NCBI GenBank assembly: GCA_026122225.1
Contig: JANEZZ010001497.1
Location: 868,001 to 932,000 of the forward strand
DNA from: Heloderma charlesbogerti
Taxonomy: Eukaryota > Chordata > Lepidosauria > Squamata > Helodermatidae
Direction of reading: 5' to 3'
DNA length: 64,000 bases
The position numbers and the translations under genes are program-made. Below, in pieces: positions 1-11,301 of this stretch (within the stretch, counting starts at the first letter, position 1; every line of letters begins with the position of its first letter). The notes under the pieces were generated by a model. The model saw only the letters and a program-made list of their open reading frames with translations, made no database searches and was not told where the DNA came from.

Positions 1-384
1 CCCAGCGACCTTCCATGGTTGAGTGGAGTATACCCAGATCTCCAAGATCTCAAATGAACACTTGCTTATGAGTTGACTTGAGTGCCAATGTCTTGGTAGA
101 AAGGTGGGGTGGGTGGGGTGCAAAAATTCAGCAATCACTACATGAAGAAGGATGACGACACCTGGCCCTGTTGCTGCTGGGCTGGTGCCAGTCCAATTGT
201 GCGATGGTGGCCCGCTCACTCCATCCTCCTCTTTATCTGGGCCCAATAAAATTCAATGTGGCAGGAGGAGCTGCCAAACAGCACTGCCACCATATCGCTG
301 CTCTTAATGTTGATGAGGAGGGCCTTGGTCTCCTCATGGTCCCACCCCCTGCCACACACTGGTGCAGCCATTTTAGAGCAGCCA
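1..384. other. Unclassified sequence, no gene seen
   Basis: No recognisable coding exon, RNA gene or repeat family is seen here. Short open frames show no domain or splice context. Confidence 0.5.
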
Positions 385-545
385 CACTACTACTACACAC
401 AAACACACACACACCAAGACAGCCACGCACAACCACCACTTAACTACACACACACAGACCAAACCAGACAAAAACACCACAATGCACAACTACACACACA
501 CACACACACACACACACATGCACACACACACAGAGACCAGACAAA
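385..545. repeat. CA-rich low-complexity tract
   Basis: Interrupted (CA)n runs alternate with ACCAC-type spacers, with the longest pure CA run around 492-518. The Thr/His-rich open frames across it are translation of the repeat, not genes. Confidence 0.85.
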
Positions 546-969
546 ACCACCACAATGCACAAACAACAGGAAATCCACTAAGCACCACTACCACCACACA
601 ACAGAACTCCACCCACAAATCACCACGCAGACGCAAGCGCAAATGCAGACGACATTCAGGAAGTTAGCAGGAAGTTGACGGATTTTGTGGAAGCAGAGCT
701 GCAGCCCCATTTTTTTTTTTTATTGTGAGGCAGTTAGGTTAACAAGACCAGTAAATGCGAGGATCATCAAGCACAAATACACAGAAATTAATAAAATCAC
801 AGTCCCTGTCCCTGTCCGAGAAAACAAGACAGCGGGGGAGCGCACAGAGGGCGGGAAACATTTTGGGCAGCAACAAAAAAATACGTAAATAATTACGAAA
901 ATAGTGGGGAAGTTCTGGCCAAGGCAATCCACAATGGTGAGAGTGCAGCGGAAGCTACAGGGGCCCCCC
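546..969. other. Unclassified sequence
   Basis: No family recognised. It contains a short T-tract at about 711-721 and no supported exon. Confidence 0.4.
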
Positions 970-1563
970 TAGGGAGGAAATACGAAAGCAATCACAATGT
1001 AATATTTACAATTACGTTGTGATTGTAAATATTTACGTAGACTACGGCGAAAATAAGGGCAACGCAAATAGCGTTGCCCTTATTTTTGCCGTAGTCTATG
1101 TAAATATTTACGTAGACTACCTGTGCCAAAATAAGGAATGCAAATGGCGGCACCCATGGGCGCTGCCATTTGCATACGCACTTTTTTTTTTCAAAGTCAG
1201 CCATGATAGGCTACGTAAACTTTTACGTAGCCTATCATGGTGTTTTTTTGAAAATCTAGCCGTGATAGGCTACGTAAATCTTTACTTTTTTTTTTTTACT
1301 TCCTCGCTCTTCCCTTTTTTTTTTTTTTTTTACTTCCTCGCTCTTCCTGGCAGAAGAACTTTCATGGCCGGAGAGGCAGGGCGCTCTCCCCCAGCCAGAA
1401 TTTTGGTGGGGAGGGACGGGGTGCCTCTCCCCCGGCCAGAGGTTTGGCGGGGAGGGATGGGGCACCTCCCCCCCATCCAGAATTTCTGGGGGAGGGATGG
1501 AGCGCCTCCCCCCCACCGCGAAGCAAGTGTCGGGATCAGGTAAGTGACTTTCGTCCATCCCTA
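970..1563 (+). mobile_element. hAT-like foldback element, degraded left end, A-type right end
   Basis: The right end is clear: CAGGTAAGTGACTTTCGTCC followed by CATCCCTA at 1563. The left end, TAGGGAGG, is degenerate. The interior has the family palindromes: a GTAGACTAC/GTAGTCTAC pair, an AATAAGG..GCAAATAGCG stem, and ATAGGCTACGTAAA stems near 1205-1240 and 1265-1285. No target-site duplication is readable. A minus-strand CR1 follows directly on the right. Confidence 0.75.
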
Positions 1564-3090
1564 GTTCCTTGAACATATGCCTATGGATCTCAAGCTGCAA
1601 TCCTGCCCCTTCAGCTTGTACTTTGCCTTTGCCAGGGGGGTCATAGACCGTCTTTCAGGAGAAGACTGAGCCAAAGTAGGAATTGTGCACTTCTGCATTT
1701 TCTTTGTCATCTGTTATCATTTTGCCATCCTTATTTAATAGCTGAACCACCATTTCTTTCCTCTGTGTTTTACTATGCATGTATTTGGAGAAAGCCTTTT
1801 TTTTTGTTTTTAGCATCCCTCGCTAACTTCAGCTCATTCTGAGCTTTAGCCATCATGGCGCCATCCCTGCAATTCTGTGCTACCTGTGTGTACTCTTCCT
1901 TTGTAGCTTGGCCTTCCTTCCACTTCCTATATGTGTCCTTTTTTGTTTTCAGGTAATCTCCAAGCTCTTTGTGAAGCCACATTGGCTTCTTCTGTTGCCT
2001 TCCACCTTTTCTTCTTGTTGGAATTGTTTGTAATTGTGCCTTGAGAATTTCCTTTTTTAAAAGCTCCCACCCATCTTGGACTCTTTTTCTGTTTAGAGTC
2101 ACTTGCCATGGGACCTTACTGAACATTGTTCTGAGTTTATTGAAATTGGCTTTCCTAAAATCCAAGGCATGTGTTTGGCTACACTTGGCTTTTGCTTCCT
2201 TTAGAACCAAGAACTCAGGTATAACATGGTCACTTTCCCCCAGAGTTCCTGAAATTGCTACTTTATCCACTAAGTCATCTCCATTGGTTAGAATCAAGTC
2301 AAGGATAGCCCATCCTCTAGTTCCTTCCTCTACTTTCTGTAGGAGGAAGTTATCCATCACACAAGTCAGGAATTTCCTGGAGGGGCCATGTTTTGCAGAA
2401 TTTGTCTCCCAACAAATATCCGGGAAATTGAAGTCCCCCATTACTACAGCATCATGCTTCCTTGAAACATTGGCTATTTGCTTTTCAAAGATTCATCCTT
2501 GTCTTCTCCTTGATTGGGTGGCCAGTAGTAGACTCTGACCACCAGGTTCCTATTATTCTTTGCTCCATGTATTTTAACCCAGATGCTCTCGATGGGGCTA
2601 CCAAGCTCCTCCTCCTGTCTTTCTGTGCAGAGATCTGTATTTTTAACATATAGTACAACCTCACCTCCCTTTCTGTTCCTTCTGTTCTTTTTGAACAAGT
2701 TATATCCTTCCACTGCTGTATTCCAGTCATGAGAGTCATCCCACCAAGTTTCAGTTGCACCTATCAAGTCATAATTTTCCTCCTTTATTAAGAGTTCAAG
2801 TTCGTTCTGTTTGTTTCCCACGCTCTGGGCATTAGTATATCGACATCGAAGACCATGTGCTTCATAGTCTGGCTTTCTTCCTACATGTTTGTGAAGACTA
2901 TGATTGGGTGCTATTAGAGCTGTTCTCTCCATTGCAGTGCCTGAGCCTTCGTCCATTGTTATCTCCAACTTCACATCTCCTTCCCCTGTAGGATTCAATT
3001 TAAACCCACCTGATGAAGTTCTTCATGCTGTCGCCAAACACATTCGTCCCAGCCTTTGTGAGGTGCAACCCTGACAAATAAGTGCTGTCC
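1564..3090 (-). mobile_element. CR1 LINE fragment, endonuclease part of ORF2
   Basis: Two overlapping minus-strand frames read as CR1 ORF2. The first, about 2998 down to 2474, has the N-terminal apurinic endonuclease, with motifs like YTNAQS, ATETWW and VLYVK. The second, about 2441 down to 1773, continues with GDFN and SDH-type endonuclease motifs and then the Lys-rich linker before the reverse transcriptase. A frameshift separates the two. The reverse transcriptase and 3' end are missing, so it is a dead fragment. A paralogous stretch in plus orientation begins near 18215. Confidence 0.85.
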
Positions 3091-3622
3091 ACTAATGATC
3101 CTTATGCAATATGTCAAGTGGCAGAAACTCTTGTCATGTTATTCCTCAAGAAGTCACAGCATGCAAGAGAGAGGAAGTTCACAACTGCTGTGGTGCGCTG
3201 ACACATAAGCACTGTCGATTAATGGTTGTGAAGCAATATGTCAGGCAGCAGAAACCCTTGGCATGTTATTCCTCAAGAAGACACCATGCTTTTCTTGAGG
3301 GTTTTTTCCTGGGCTTTTCCTGCCCTACACAGAGATGCCAGGGCTGGACATTGGGGCCTTCTGCATAGAAACTGTGTGCTCTACCCCTGAGCTATGGCCC
3401 CTAACTAATGGTTCAATGGTTTTTGTGATTTCTAAAACAACAGTCTTAATCTCTATTGTTTCCAAATTTGGTGCTATTACCCATGGGTAAAAGAAAAGAA
3501 TGAACTGAGGGAACACTCCATTCGCTACATATGAGGAGCAGAAAAGGTGTGTGCATGTGGGGGTTTATTTGTAAATTAGTTTATTTGTAACTTAGAGGGA
3601 CCTCCATTGAGCAGACAGCTAC
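3050..3622 (-). repeat. Inverted, broken copy of the defensin promoter block (copy 3, part 1)
   Basis: Read on the minus strand this matches 8395-8775. It carries the AATAGAGATTAAGAC segment, the tRNA-derived SINE, and the CATGTCAAGTGGAAGAAACTC-like segment upstream of the leader exon. That last segment occurs twice here (about 3106-3155 and 3231-3282). The TATA box and leader exon are absent; CR1 takes their place. Together with 4676-5090 it forms an inverted partner of copy 1. Confidence 0.75.
3311..3404 (-). mobile_element. tRNA-derived SINE fragment (CORE/MIR-like)
   Basis: The minus strand has a tRNA-like head (box-A-like TAGCTCAG..GTAGAGCA) and the following conserved body. It is homologous to the copies at 8478 and 45068 within the same duplicated block and lacks the 3' tail. 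Confidence 0.65.
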
Positions 3623-4408
3623 TAGGGAAGGGGGAGAATTTCTCCCCGAAACTTCGGGGCGCCAAGTGCCAACGCATTCGGTCCTCCAAAGGTTGTTCGG
3701 GGAGAAATTCTCCCCCCCCGCCCCCCCCGGGATGGGACTTACCTTTCATGAATGTCCCTCCCGGCGGCGGGTCCCGGCAGGGGTTCGTCAGGTCTTCGTC
3801 AGGGGCGGGGGCGGCAGCCAGTCTTTCGACCGGGTGCCGCCGCCGCCATTACAAGAAAAGTAAAAAAAACAACAACAACGATTAACGTAGCCTATCAAGG
3901 CTAGATTTGCAAAGTCAGCCGTGATAGGCTACGTTAATCGTCACGTAGACTACGGCGAAAATAAGGACAACGCAAATAGCGTTGCCCTTATTTTTGCCGT
4001 AGTCTATGTAAATCCTTACGTAGACTACAGGGACCAAATAAGGAACGCGAATGGCGGCTCCCTATGGGGGCCGCCATTTGCGTACATGCTTTTTTTTGTT
4101 TTTTTAAGTCACCCGTGATAGGCTACGTGACGATTAACGTAGTCTATCATGGCTGACTTTGCAGATCTAGCTGTGATAGGCTACGTTAATCGTCACGTAG
4201 CCTATCACGGGGGCGTTTTTTTTTAAAAAAAAAACTTTGGAGTTCGTGGCCAGGTGAGGCGGGAAGCCTCCTCCCCGGCTTGAATTTCGGCCGGGCGAGG
4301 CAGGAAGCCTCCCCCCCAGGCCTGAACTTCGCGGGGGGAGCAGCGAAGCACCTCCTCCCCACCGTGAACAAGCTTCAATGACAGGTAAGGGACTTTCGTC
4401 CACCCCTA
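3623..4408 (+). mobile_element. hAT-like foldback element, C-left / A-right
   Basis: It begins TAGGGAAGGGGGAGAATTTC (C-type) and ends GTAAGGGACTTTCGTCCA-CCCCTA (A-type). It has internal AGGCTACGTTAATCGT-type stems, a GCAAATAGCG stem with AATAAGG flanks, and a Gly/Pro-coding GC-rich module. The flanking 8-mers do not match, so the site is altered or recombined. Confidence 0.8.
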
Positions 4409-4675
4409 GCACAGAGTGACTGAAAAGGTGTGTTCTGGGGGGCGTTCTGGGGCAGGGAGAGTGGAGCTGTGCGCACGACACATCCAATGGCAGCTTCCTC
4501 TCCTGGTTGGCCCCCCTGTGGCTAGACAGCCGAAAATGGCTGTCTAGAGGAAAATAGCAGGGCAGGAGAGGCACGGAGGGAACAATCCCCCCCCCATGCC
4601 TCTCCTGCCTTGCTTGGAATAGGTGGCCACCTCCGAGGTCAGAGGCGGCTGCCTATCTTGATAGGGTTGTGCCCT
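4409..4675 (+). mobile_element. Second repeat family (TAGGGCNCAATCCTAT ends), truncated copy
   Basis: This is homologous to 7471-7913 and 54046-54486. Shared parts are GCTAGACAGC..GCTGTCTAG, the NNCTCCTGCCNTGC segment, GGNGGCCACCTCNGAG, and a GATAGGGTTGTGCCCTTA-like 3' terminus. The 5' part is missing. Confidence 0.65.
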
Positions 4676-5090
4676 TAGTTGCTTAGTGTAAGCAGTTTAG
4701 GCATGAGATGGGCATCAGCACTAGAGACCTGATGAACTATTAAACAATAGTTTAAACATCCATTACTGAATGGATATCTTACACACAAAGGAATACTAAT
4801 ATTTACTTTGAGATTTTCAAAAGACTGCTTAGTGACAATTCCTAAAGACTCAAGAGTGTCCTTGTTCCTACTACAAGCCTCCTAATGACTTCTTTTTCCT
4901 CAGGCCAAATCCCCTAAACCTCCACCCCAGCCAACATGCACAGCCAGGTCCAGCTCTTGGACACCATCTCCCTCTGACCCCCAAAGATCCTGGCTGTTTG
5001 CACAGTACAACATTAATACAACCACCTGCTCCCTACCACTGGTCTTCACCTGCCACATATATGTGGGGGAGAGAGAACATCACTTTGAAT
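4676..5090 (-). repeat. Inverted copy of the defensin upstream block (copy 3, part 2)
   Basis: Read on the minus strand this matches about 6160-6620 and its partner near 43160-44490. Shared landmarks are AGGGAGCAGGTGGTTGT, CACTAAGCAGTC, GTAAATATTAGTATTCC and CATCTCATGCCTAAAC. Copies 3 and 1 face each other across the foldback element at 5091-5942. Confidence 0.75.
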
Positions 5091-5942
5091 TAGGGAAGGC
5101 GGAGAATTTCTCCCTGAATCTTCGGGAGGCCGAGCGCCGATGCATTCGGCCCCCCAAAGTTTGTTGGAAAATTCTCTGCCGGCCCCTCCGCCCCCCCGGG
5201 ACAGGACTTTCCTTCAGTGAATGTCCCTCTGGGCGGCAGGTCCCGGCGGCAGTTCAGCGGCGGTTCGTCGCGGGCGGGGGCGGTGGCCGGTCTCCCGACT
5301 GGCTGCTGCCGCCATTGCAAAAAAAAACCCCTAAAGTAAAAAAAACAACAACACCCATGATAGGCTACATAATGATTTACGTAGCCTATCATGGCTAGAT
5401 TTCCAAAGTCAGCCGTGATAGGCTACGTAAATCATCATGTAGCCTATCACGGGTGACTTTGAAAAAAAAAAAAAGCTATTTGCATTGCCTTTATTTTCGC
5501 CGTAGTCTATGTAAATCTTTACGTAGATTAGACGTGCCAAAATAAGGAACACAAACGGCGGCACCCATGGGCCGCCGCCATTTGCGTACGCGCTTTTTTT
5601 TTTTCAAAGTCACCCGTGATAGGCTACGTGACGATTTACGTAGCCTATCACAGCTGACTTTGGAAATCTAGCCATGATAGGCTATGTAAATCATCACGTG
5701 GACTATCACGGGGTCTTTTTTGTTTTTTTACTTTTTGTTTCACAGCCGGGGAGACGGGGCGCTTCTCCCCGGCCTGAATTTCAGCCGGGCGAGGTGGGAA
5801 GCCTCCCCCCCGGCCTGAATTTTGGCCGGGCGAGGCGGGAAGCCTCCCCCCCCTCGCCTGAACTTTGGGGGGGAAAGCGAAGCGCCTCCCCCCCACCGCG
5901 AAGCCAAGCTGCGAAAAGGTAAGTGACTTTCATACATCCCTA
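5091..5942 (+). mobile_element. hAT-like foldback element, complete, perfect TSD
   Basis: It is flanked by the perfect 8-bp duplication CTTTGAAT (5083-5090 and 5943-5950). The C-type left end (TAGGGAAGGCGGAGAATTTC) is paired with an A-type right end (AAAAGGTAAGTGACTTTCAT-ACATCCCTA). Four ATAGGCTACGTAAATCATC-type stems and one GCAAATGGCGGC-type stem are inside. It lies at the junction of the two inverted promoter-block copies. Confidence 0.93.
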
Positions 5943-6631
5943 CTTTGAATATTTATAGATGGATCTTGGATGACATAAATTAAATTCCAATTGGATGGGG
6001 TATTTTTTTAAAAAAAATAGGTGGAGAAGAGTGGTTGGAAAATGACAGTTGACAATTACAGATTTGACAGTTTGGGATGGAGAGAATCAGAGAGGGAGAA
6101 TGCTGTTCAGTTTTATGGAAGGACTAGGAGAATGCTGAAGAGAAAGTCCTGAATATTAAGCTGTTCTTTCCCTGTGGAATAACCACTTGTGGGTGGTGAA
6201 GATCAGGGGCAGGGAGCAGGTGGTTGTGATATGCCAGGAGGCTGCCCTAAGAACTTGCCAGAAGGTTACCCAAGCAGGCATTAACACCCAGATAAACTGT
6301 CCAAGCAGCCAGGGATACAACAGAAAGAGCTTTGGGAGTCTGAGGAAGATGGCGTCCAAGAACTGGACATGGTTGTGTGTGTTGTTGGCTGAGGTGGATT
6401 TTGGCCTGAGGAAAAAGAAGTCATTAAGAGGTTTGTACTAGGAACAAGGACTCTCTTGAGTCTTTAAGAATTGTCACTAAGCAGTCTTTTGAAAATCCCA
6501 AAGTAAATATTAGTATTCCTTTATGTGTAAGATATCCCTTTGGTAAATGAACTTGTTTAATAGTTCATCTGGTCTCCAGTGTTGGTGCCCATCTCATGCC
6601 TAAACTGCTTATACTAACAATGAAGGGAGCA

Positions 6632-7470
6632 TAGGGATGGCAGAGAATTCTGCCACGGATCTCGGTGAGGCCGAATGCCAGTGCATTCAGTCCCCCAAAA
6701 TCTGTGGTGGAACGGCCTGCTCCCCCCCCCCCGCGGATCCCTCCCGGGATGAGACTTACCTGGGGTGGATGTTCTGGGCAGTGGCGGCTCCAGCAGCGGC
6801 TTCGACAGCAGCGGTGGCTGGTCTTCCGAACGGCTGCCGCCTCCGCCATTTGCAGTCTTGTTGGGTTTTTTTTTTTTTACAAGACGTGATAGGCTACGTA
6901 AAGATTTACGTAGCCTATCATGGCTGGGTAAAAAAAAAAAGCATACACAAATGGCAGCTACGGCTGCTGCCATTTGTGTTCCTTATTTTTGGCCGTCTTA
7001 GTCTACGTAAATATTTACGTAGACTAAGACGGCAAAAATAAGGGGTATGCAAATTGCCGTTTTAGCCTATGTAAATATTTACGTATTTAAAATGGCGAAT
7101 CAAAAAGGGACGCAAATAGCTATTTGCGTTCCCCTTATTTTCGCCGTCTTAGTCTATGTAAATATTTATGTAGACTAAGGTGGCCAAAAATAAGGAACGC
7201 AAATAGCCGTAGCCGCCGCCATTTGCGTACGCTTTTTTTTTTTTTTACCCAGAGCCCTCCGTGGCCGGAAATCCGGCTGCGGACGGCTCTGGCCTGGGCC
7301 TGGCCAGCTGCTCCGCAGAGCTGCAGTGGAGCACAGCTGGCCGTGGAGGATTCTGGGGGGGGAAGAACAGATTGCCTCCCCCCCCATGGAGGATTCTGGG
7401 GGGGGGACGGAACGCCTCCCTCCCCATCAACATAATCCGCAGAAAGGTAAGTGACGTTCGTACATCCCTA
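6632..7470 (+). mobile_element. hAT-like foldback element, B-left / A-right
   Basis: The B-type left end is TAGGGATGGCAGAGAATTC with a GGCCGAATGCCAGTGCATTC palindrome. The A-type right end is AAAGGTAAGTGACGTTCG-TACATCCCTA. The interior has GTCTTAGTCTACGTAAATATT stems and TTTTAGCCTACGTAAA stems. The flanks do not form a duplication: second-family sequence starts immediately at 7471. Confidence 0.85.
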
Positions 7471-7913
7471 AGTCCTATGGCTGCTAGTCAGAGGCTAGAT
7501 GGCCGTAGGATATGTCAGTTTCCGGGAACTGACCTCAGAGCCCACTCTCTGAGGTCAGTTCCCTGAGAACTGACTTTCCCCCCTCCTGCGCTGCCTCACA
7601 GGCAGCTCAGAATGGCTCATGCGCCACGCTTGAAAGAGGAGCTCAGAGCGGTGAAAACAGGGCATTCTTGGTGGCGTTCCGGGTCGGGGAAGGTGGAAAT
7701 GCTGGTAGGACACATCCTATGTGTTGTCCGGCAGCAGCTTCCTCTGCTCTGTTTCCCACAGCTAGACAGCTGAAATCGACTGTCTAGCTGCAAATGCAGG
7801 GGAGGCTGAAACACAGAGGGGACAATACCCTCTGTGCTTCTCCTGCCCTGCATTGGATAGGCGGCCACCTCTGAGTTCGGAGGTGGCCGCCATCCCAATA
7901 GGATTGCGCCCTA
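7471..7913 (+). mobile_element. Second repeat family, long copy
   Basis: It starts CTATGGCTGCTAGTCAGAGG and ends ATAGGATTGCGCCCTA. It contains the inverted pair GGAACTGACCTCAGAG / CTCTGAGGTCAGTTCC (about 7518-7563) and GCTAGACAGC..GCTGTCTAGC. Homologues are at 4409 and 54046. The TIR-like ends suggest a DNA transposon; superfamily not determined. Confidence 0.7.
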
Positions 7914-8477
7914 AGAAGTTTTAATGCATTCTCAAGAATTGATGGGAGCAGAAAATGGTCAGCTTGTGGAACTCTGAATCATAGAGGCAGAGAGTTCCTT
8001 AGGCCCTGAAATCTAAGCATTTGCTAAAAATAAGAAACCATGTAGGTGGGATTGCCCAGTGAAGGACATGTTTCCCCATAGGTGCTGGCAGCGGTGGGAG
8101 ACAAACCCCCATACAGGGTCACGCAGCTTTGGGCAGCTATGTGGAACAAACGCCACCCTGGCAAGGTGGGCAGCAGCAAGGTTGGTGGCAGCAGCAGGAA
8201 GAGCAGGAAGGCAAACAAGCAGAGGGAGATGGCATAGGAGTCTGGCAGAGGCAGGAGGCAGTGAGAGCTATGTACATTTATGGGCAGCTGTCTGCTCAAT
8301 GCAGGTCCCTCCAAGTTGCAAATAATGCCCCCTCCTTTTCTACTCCTCCTACGTAGTGAATTGACTATTCAGCTCAGTTCATTTATATGTTTTACCCATA
8401 GACAATAGCACAAAATTGGACACAATAGAGATTAAGATAGTTGCTTTAAAAAACACAAAAACTGTTGAACCTATGGT

Positions 8478-8672
8478 TAGGGGTCCTAGCTCAGTGATAG
8501 AACACACACTTTCTATGCCCAAATTTCTGTCCTGGTGTCTCCATGTAGGGCAGGAAACTGGAAACCCCACTGCAAAACCCCTGGAGAGCTTCTCCCAGTC
8601 ATTGTCAACAATACAGGGCTAGATGGATGAAGGGTCACACTCAGTAAAAGGCAGCTTCCTTCGTTCCAATGA
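8478..8672 (+). mobile_element. tRNA-derived SINE (CORE/MIR-like) in promoter block
   Basis: A tRNA-like head with box-A-like TAGCTCAGTGATAG is followed by a degenerate box B, a conserved core, and a tail like AAAAGGCAGCTTCCTTCGTT. The same insertion sits at 45068-45252 and, inverted, at 3311-3404, so it predates the block duplications. Confidence 0.75.
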
Positions 8673-8804
8673 ACCCACAACATATCCTGTTATTGAAGCC
8701 CTTTGGCTTCTGGAGGAATAACATGCCAAGAGTTTCTTCCACTTGACATGTTGCATACGGATCGTTAATTCACAGGGCTGACGTGTCAGTATATTCCAGA
8801 GCTG

Positions 8805-8812
8805 TATAAATA
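8805..8812 (+). promoter_or_regulatory. TATA box of defensin leader exon, copy 1
   Basis: TATAAATA lies about 109 bp upstream of the ATG at 8914, consistent with a short 5' UTR. It is conserved exactly in copy 2 at 45384-45391. Confidence 0.7.
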
Positions 8813-8913
8813 GGTGGCTATTCAGCCCTTTCAAAGACATAGACCCTTCAGAATGCTTTGACTCCATCTTCTTCTCTGGTTGTCCAATTTGAGATCCCGG
8901 TCAACCTTCAACC

Positions 8914-8971
8914 ATGCAGATGGGATGGCTTTTTATTGCTGTCCTTTCAGGGATGGTCTTGCTGTCTTCAG
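8914..8971 (+). CDS. Beta-defensin-type leader exon (signal peptide), copy 1
   Basis: This 58-nt exon begins with ATG and encodes a hydrophobic signal peptide starting MQMGWLFIAVLSGMV. It ends in phase 1 at a consensus donor (CAG|GTAAGG, intron from 8972). A TATA box lies upstream. The length and phase match the leader exon at 22205 and the paralogue at 45493. No cysteine exon of the locus-B type follows in this copy. The next compatible phase-1 acceptors are at 22545 and 26360, more than 13 kb away. It is either an orphan left by duplication or an alternative first exon of locus A. Confidence 0.75.
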
Positions 8972-9365
8972 GTAAGGCCATACATCAACATTTAAAACAT
9001 TCGGACATATTGCCATCTTGGATTTTATGATGTGTTTTACTGTTTTATGTTGCCTTGGGAGGACCCCTATACTGAAAAACCAGCAAGAAATATTTTAGAT
9101 CAATAAAATAAACAATAGAATTATAGAATGAAAATGCAGAGAAAGGGTGAGTGGTCATTCTGAATGGGGATGGGTGACTTGTATTCTATGGGAAGGACCA
9201 CCATACTGGGACAAGCATAAAATGAGCTTTTCTAAATAATATCTATACAAAATACTACCTTAGAAAAGGTCTTTCTGTGCTTGCGCAAATAGTGAAGAGC
9301 AGAATCTTTCGGAGATTATCGGTGTGTTTCCAGGATATTGGGTTCACTTTGAAACTTGGTTGCGA

Positions 9366-9940
9366 TGTTTCCCCAATCGCATCTTGTCCTTTTCTTGTTT
9401 CCACAGCCCTTAAAGACCTGGCTTATCATTGCTGTAGCCTGGGCTCTGTGCTGTTTCCACTGAGCTCTAATCGAATTATTTTCTTGATGGCAGGGTGGAG
9501 TCTGGGTTGGGTCGGATGACCTCATCCATGTTCCCGCCTTCTCCTCTTGCTGATTCCCCCCCTCCCTTACCCCCTTCTGTTCCACTCCAGTTCCTGCTCT
9601 GGCCAGTCTCCTCCATGCCTTCTGAGCCCTTTTGGTTTTTCCTCTAAGCAAACTGGCGTGTGCAGCATCCCACTGTTTTAACCCTTCCCCCTAAAAATGG
9701 GGACTAGCATCCCTAGCACCCCACCCTCCAGGCAGCTGCTTCATGGAGACACCTTTTTCATTAGACCTGGCTTGCATCCTCTCCCAGTGCTGTTGTTGCT
9801 CTTCCACCTTATGATGGCTTCCCAGTGACCCTGCAAGGTGGGCTAGGAGAAGAGATAGTGGCTTAGTCTTCCCTCTCTGTCCTGTTGTTGCTCTTCCCCT
9901 TATTGTGGCTTCCCAATGACCCTGCAAGGTGGGCGAGAAG
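9366..9940. repeat. Unclassified repeat pair with short tandem duplication
   Basis: The segment around 9530-9680 (CTTCTG..CTCCAGTTCCTGCTCTGGCC) recurs at about 10745-10925. A block of about 95 bp containing TGTTGTTGCTCTTCC..CCTGCAAGGTGGG occurs twice in tandem (about 9791-9850 and 9886-9940). No exon is supported. Confidence 0.55.
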
Positions 9941-10271
9941 TACGGATGTATGGATGTAACTTACCTTTTCGAAGGGTGACATTCGCAGTGGGGGGGGAGG
10001 CACTCCATCCCTCCCCCCAAAATTCTCTCCGGCTGGCTCTGTGGAGATTCTGTGGAGCTGCCGGCCAGGGCCGCCTGCAGCAGGACATCCAGCCGCTGGG
10101 CAGCCTGCACAGGGACGCAAATGGCAGCTGCTGTAGCCGCCGCCATTTGCGTCCCTGTATTTTGCTGTGATAGGCTACATAAATACTTACGTAGACTATT
10201 ACGGCTTCCGCAGGGACGCAAATGGCATTCGGCCTCACCGAGATCTGTGGCGGAATTCTCTGACATCCCTA
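9941..10271 (+). mobile_element. Short hAT-like foldback element, A-left / B-right
   Basis: At 331 bp this is the shortest complete copy in the window. The left end is TACGGATGTATGGATGTAAC and the right end GATCTGTGGCGGAATTCTC-TGACATCCCTA. The flanking duplication is GCGAGAAG / GTGAGAAG (7 of 8). It holds one GCAAATGGCAGC stem and one ATAGGCTACATAAATAC-type stem. Confidence 0.88.
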
Positions 10272-11301
10272 GTGAGAAGAAGAGGCAGTGGCTGGCTGGC
10301 TTCCCAATCAAAGGTACTTTTAATACCCATTGAAATCCTAACTGTCAAGCCTTTCTCCTCCGTGGCTGAGAGGAAAGAGCCCCCATCCACCCTGGGAGGA
10401 AAAAGCCCATCAAACTGGTGAGCAAAAGGGAGAAGAAGCAGTCAGTGAAGTCAATGGGAGGGGGAAGTTCCAAGTAAATGTATTGAAGGGGATAGGAGAC
10501 CTTAAGGCTGCTACTCTAAGTAGACTTACAATGCACTCCTATGCATGCCTACTCAGAAGCTACCCAAACAGATTTCAATGACACTTTCTCCCAGGAAAGG
10601 AAAGCCATACAGCCAATGAGTTTACTCAGAAGTAACACCTCCTAGCACACACCCATGTAGAGCAGGACAAAGTGCTAAAGGGGAAATGCACAGGGAAGAA
10701 ATGGTGAAGACATCCAGTGGATGATACACTAGTTGTGCATCTCTTCATCTCGGCCTCCCTTGCCCCCTTCTGCTCTGCTCCAGTTTCCTGCTCTGGCCAG
10801 TCTCTTCCCTGCCTTCCGAGCCCTTCCCCCCCTTCAAAATGAATTTTAAAGCCCACTTTCTCTTTAACAAAGGAGTGAAAAAGCAAAGTCATGTGTGCAG
10901 CTTCCCCCCGCCTTTTAAACCCTTTCTTCCCCAAAGGTGCTAAGGTGGGGACACACCTTAGCACCTTAAAGACTCTCTGTGAAGCTGTCTTTGCACCTCT
11001 CCTGATTTCCCTGCCACCACCCTGACTAGGAACGTCATATGGATACCCAGGGTGGGCGGACAACTTCGTATGGATACCCAGGGTGGGCAGACACTGCACT
11101 TGCATGTCAGGGGTGCTAATGTGTGCATGTCTTTACCTCTGCCCGACTGCTCCCTCCAGTATCATCTCCCCTCTCCTTCACACACTGCTTCTGGTGAGGT
11201 CAGGGGTAGGTGAGTGACACACACACAAGAGCCGGGCTACACGCCCCATGAGCAGGACTGTAATACTGAATCCAGTGCGGTTGTGGAAACAGGCCAGTAA
11301 T
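10272..11301. other. Unclassified intergenic sequence
   Basis: This holds the second copy of the 9530-type repeat (about 10745-10925) and two tandem units of TATGGATACCCAGGGTGGGC (about 11038-11092). No exon, RNA gene or known transposon is recognised. Confidence 0.45.

Larger units (their letters stand above)
5943..9365 (+). repeat. Defensin promoter/leader duplication, copy 1
   Basis: Apart from inserted elements this aligns by eye with 42312-46895. It spans upstream sequence, the SINE, TATA box, leader exon and the start of intron 1. A foldback element (6632-7470) and a second-family element (7471-7913) are unique to this copy. Copy 2 has its own insertions at 42496, 43425 and 45561. Confidence 0.85.

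Noticed and set aside
482..667. Thr/His-rich open frames
   Set aside because: Translation of CA microsatellite sequence.
1019..1543. 174-codon frame with hydrophobic, Tyr/Val-rich start
   Set aside because: The YVNIYVDY-type peptide is translation of the GTAAATATTTACGTAGACTA palindrome, repeated in many copies.
8478..8672. Possible tRNA gene
   Set aside because: Only a box-A-like start is good; box B and the cloverleaf are decayed, and the same sequence is a dispersed SINE.
5943..9365. Possible assembly artefact duplicating the defensin promoter block
   Set aside because: The copies differ by many substitutions and by independent insertions with their own duplications, so they are real, not recent assembly duplicates.
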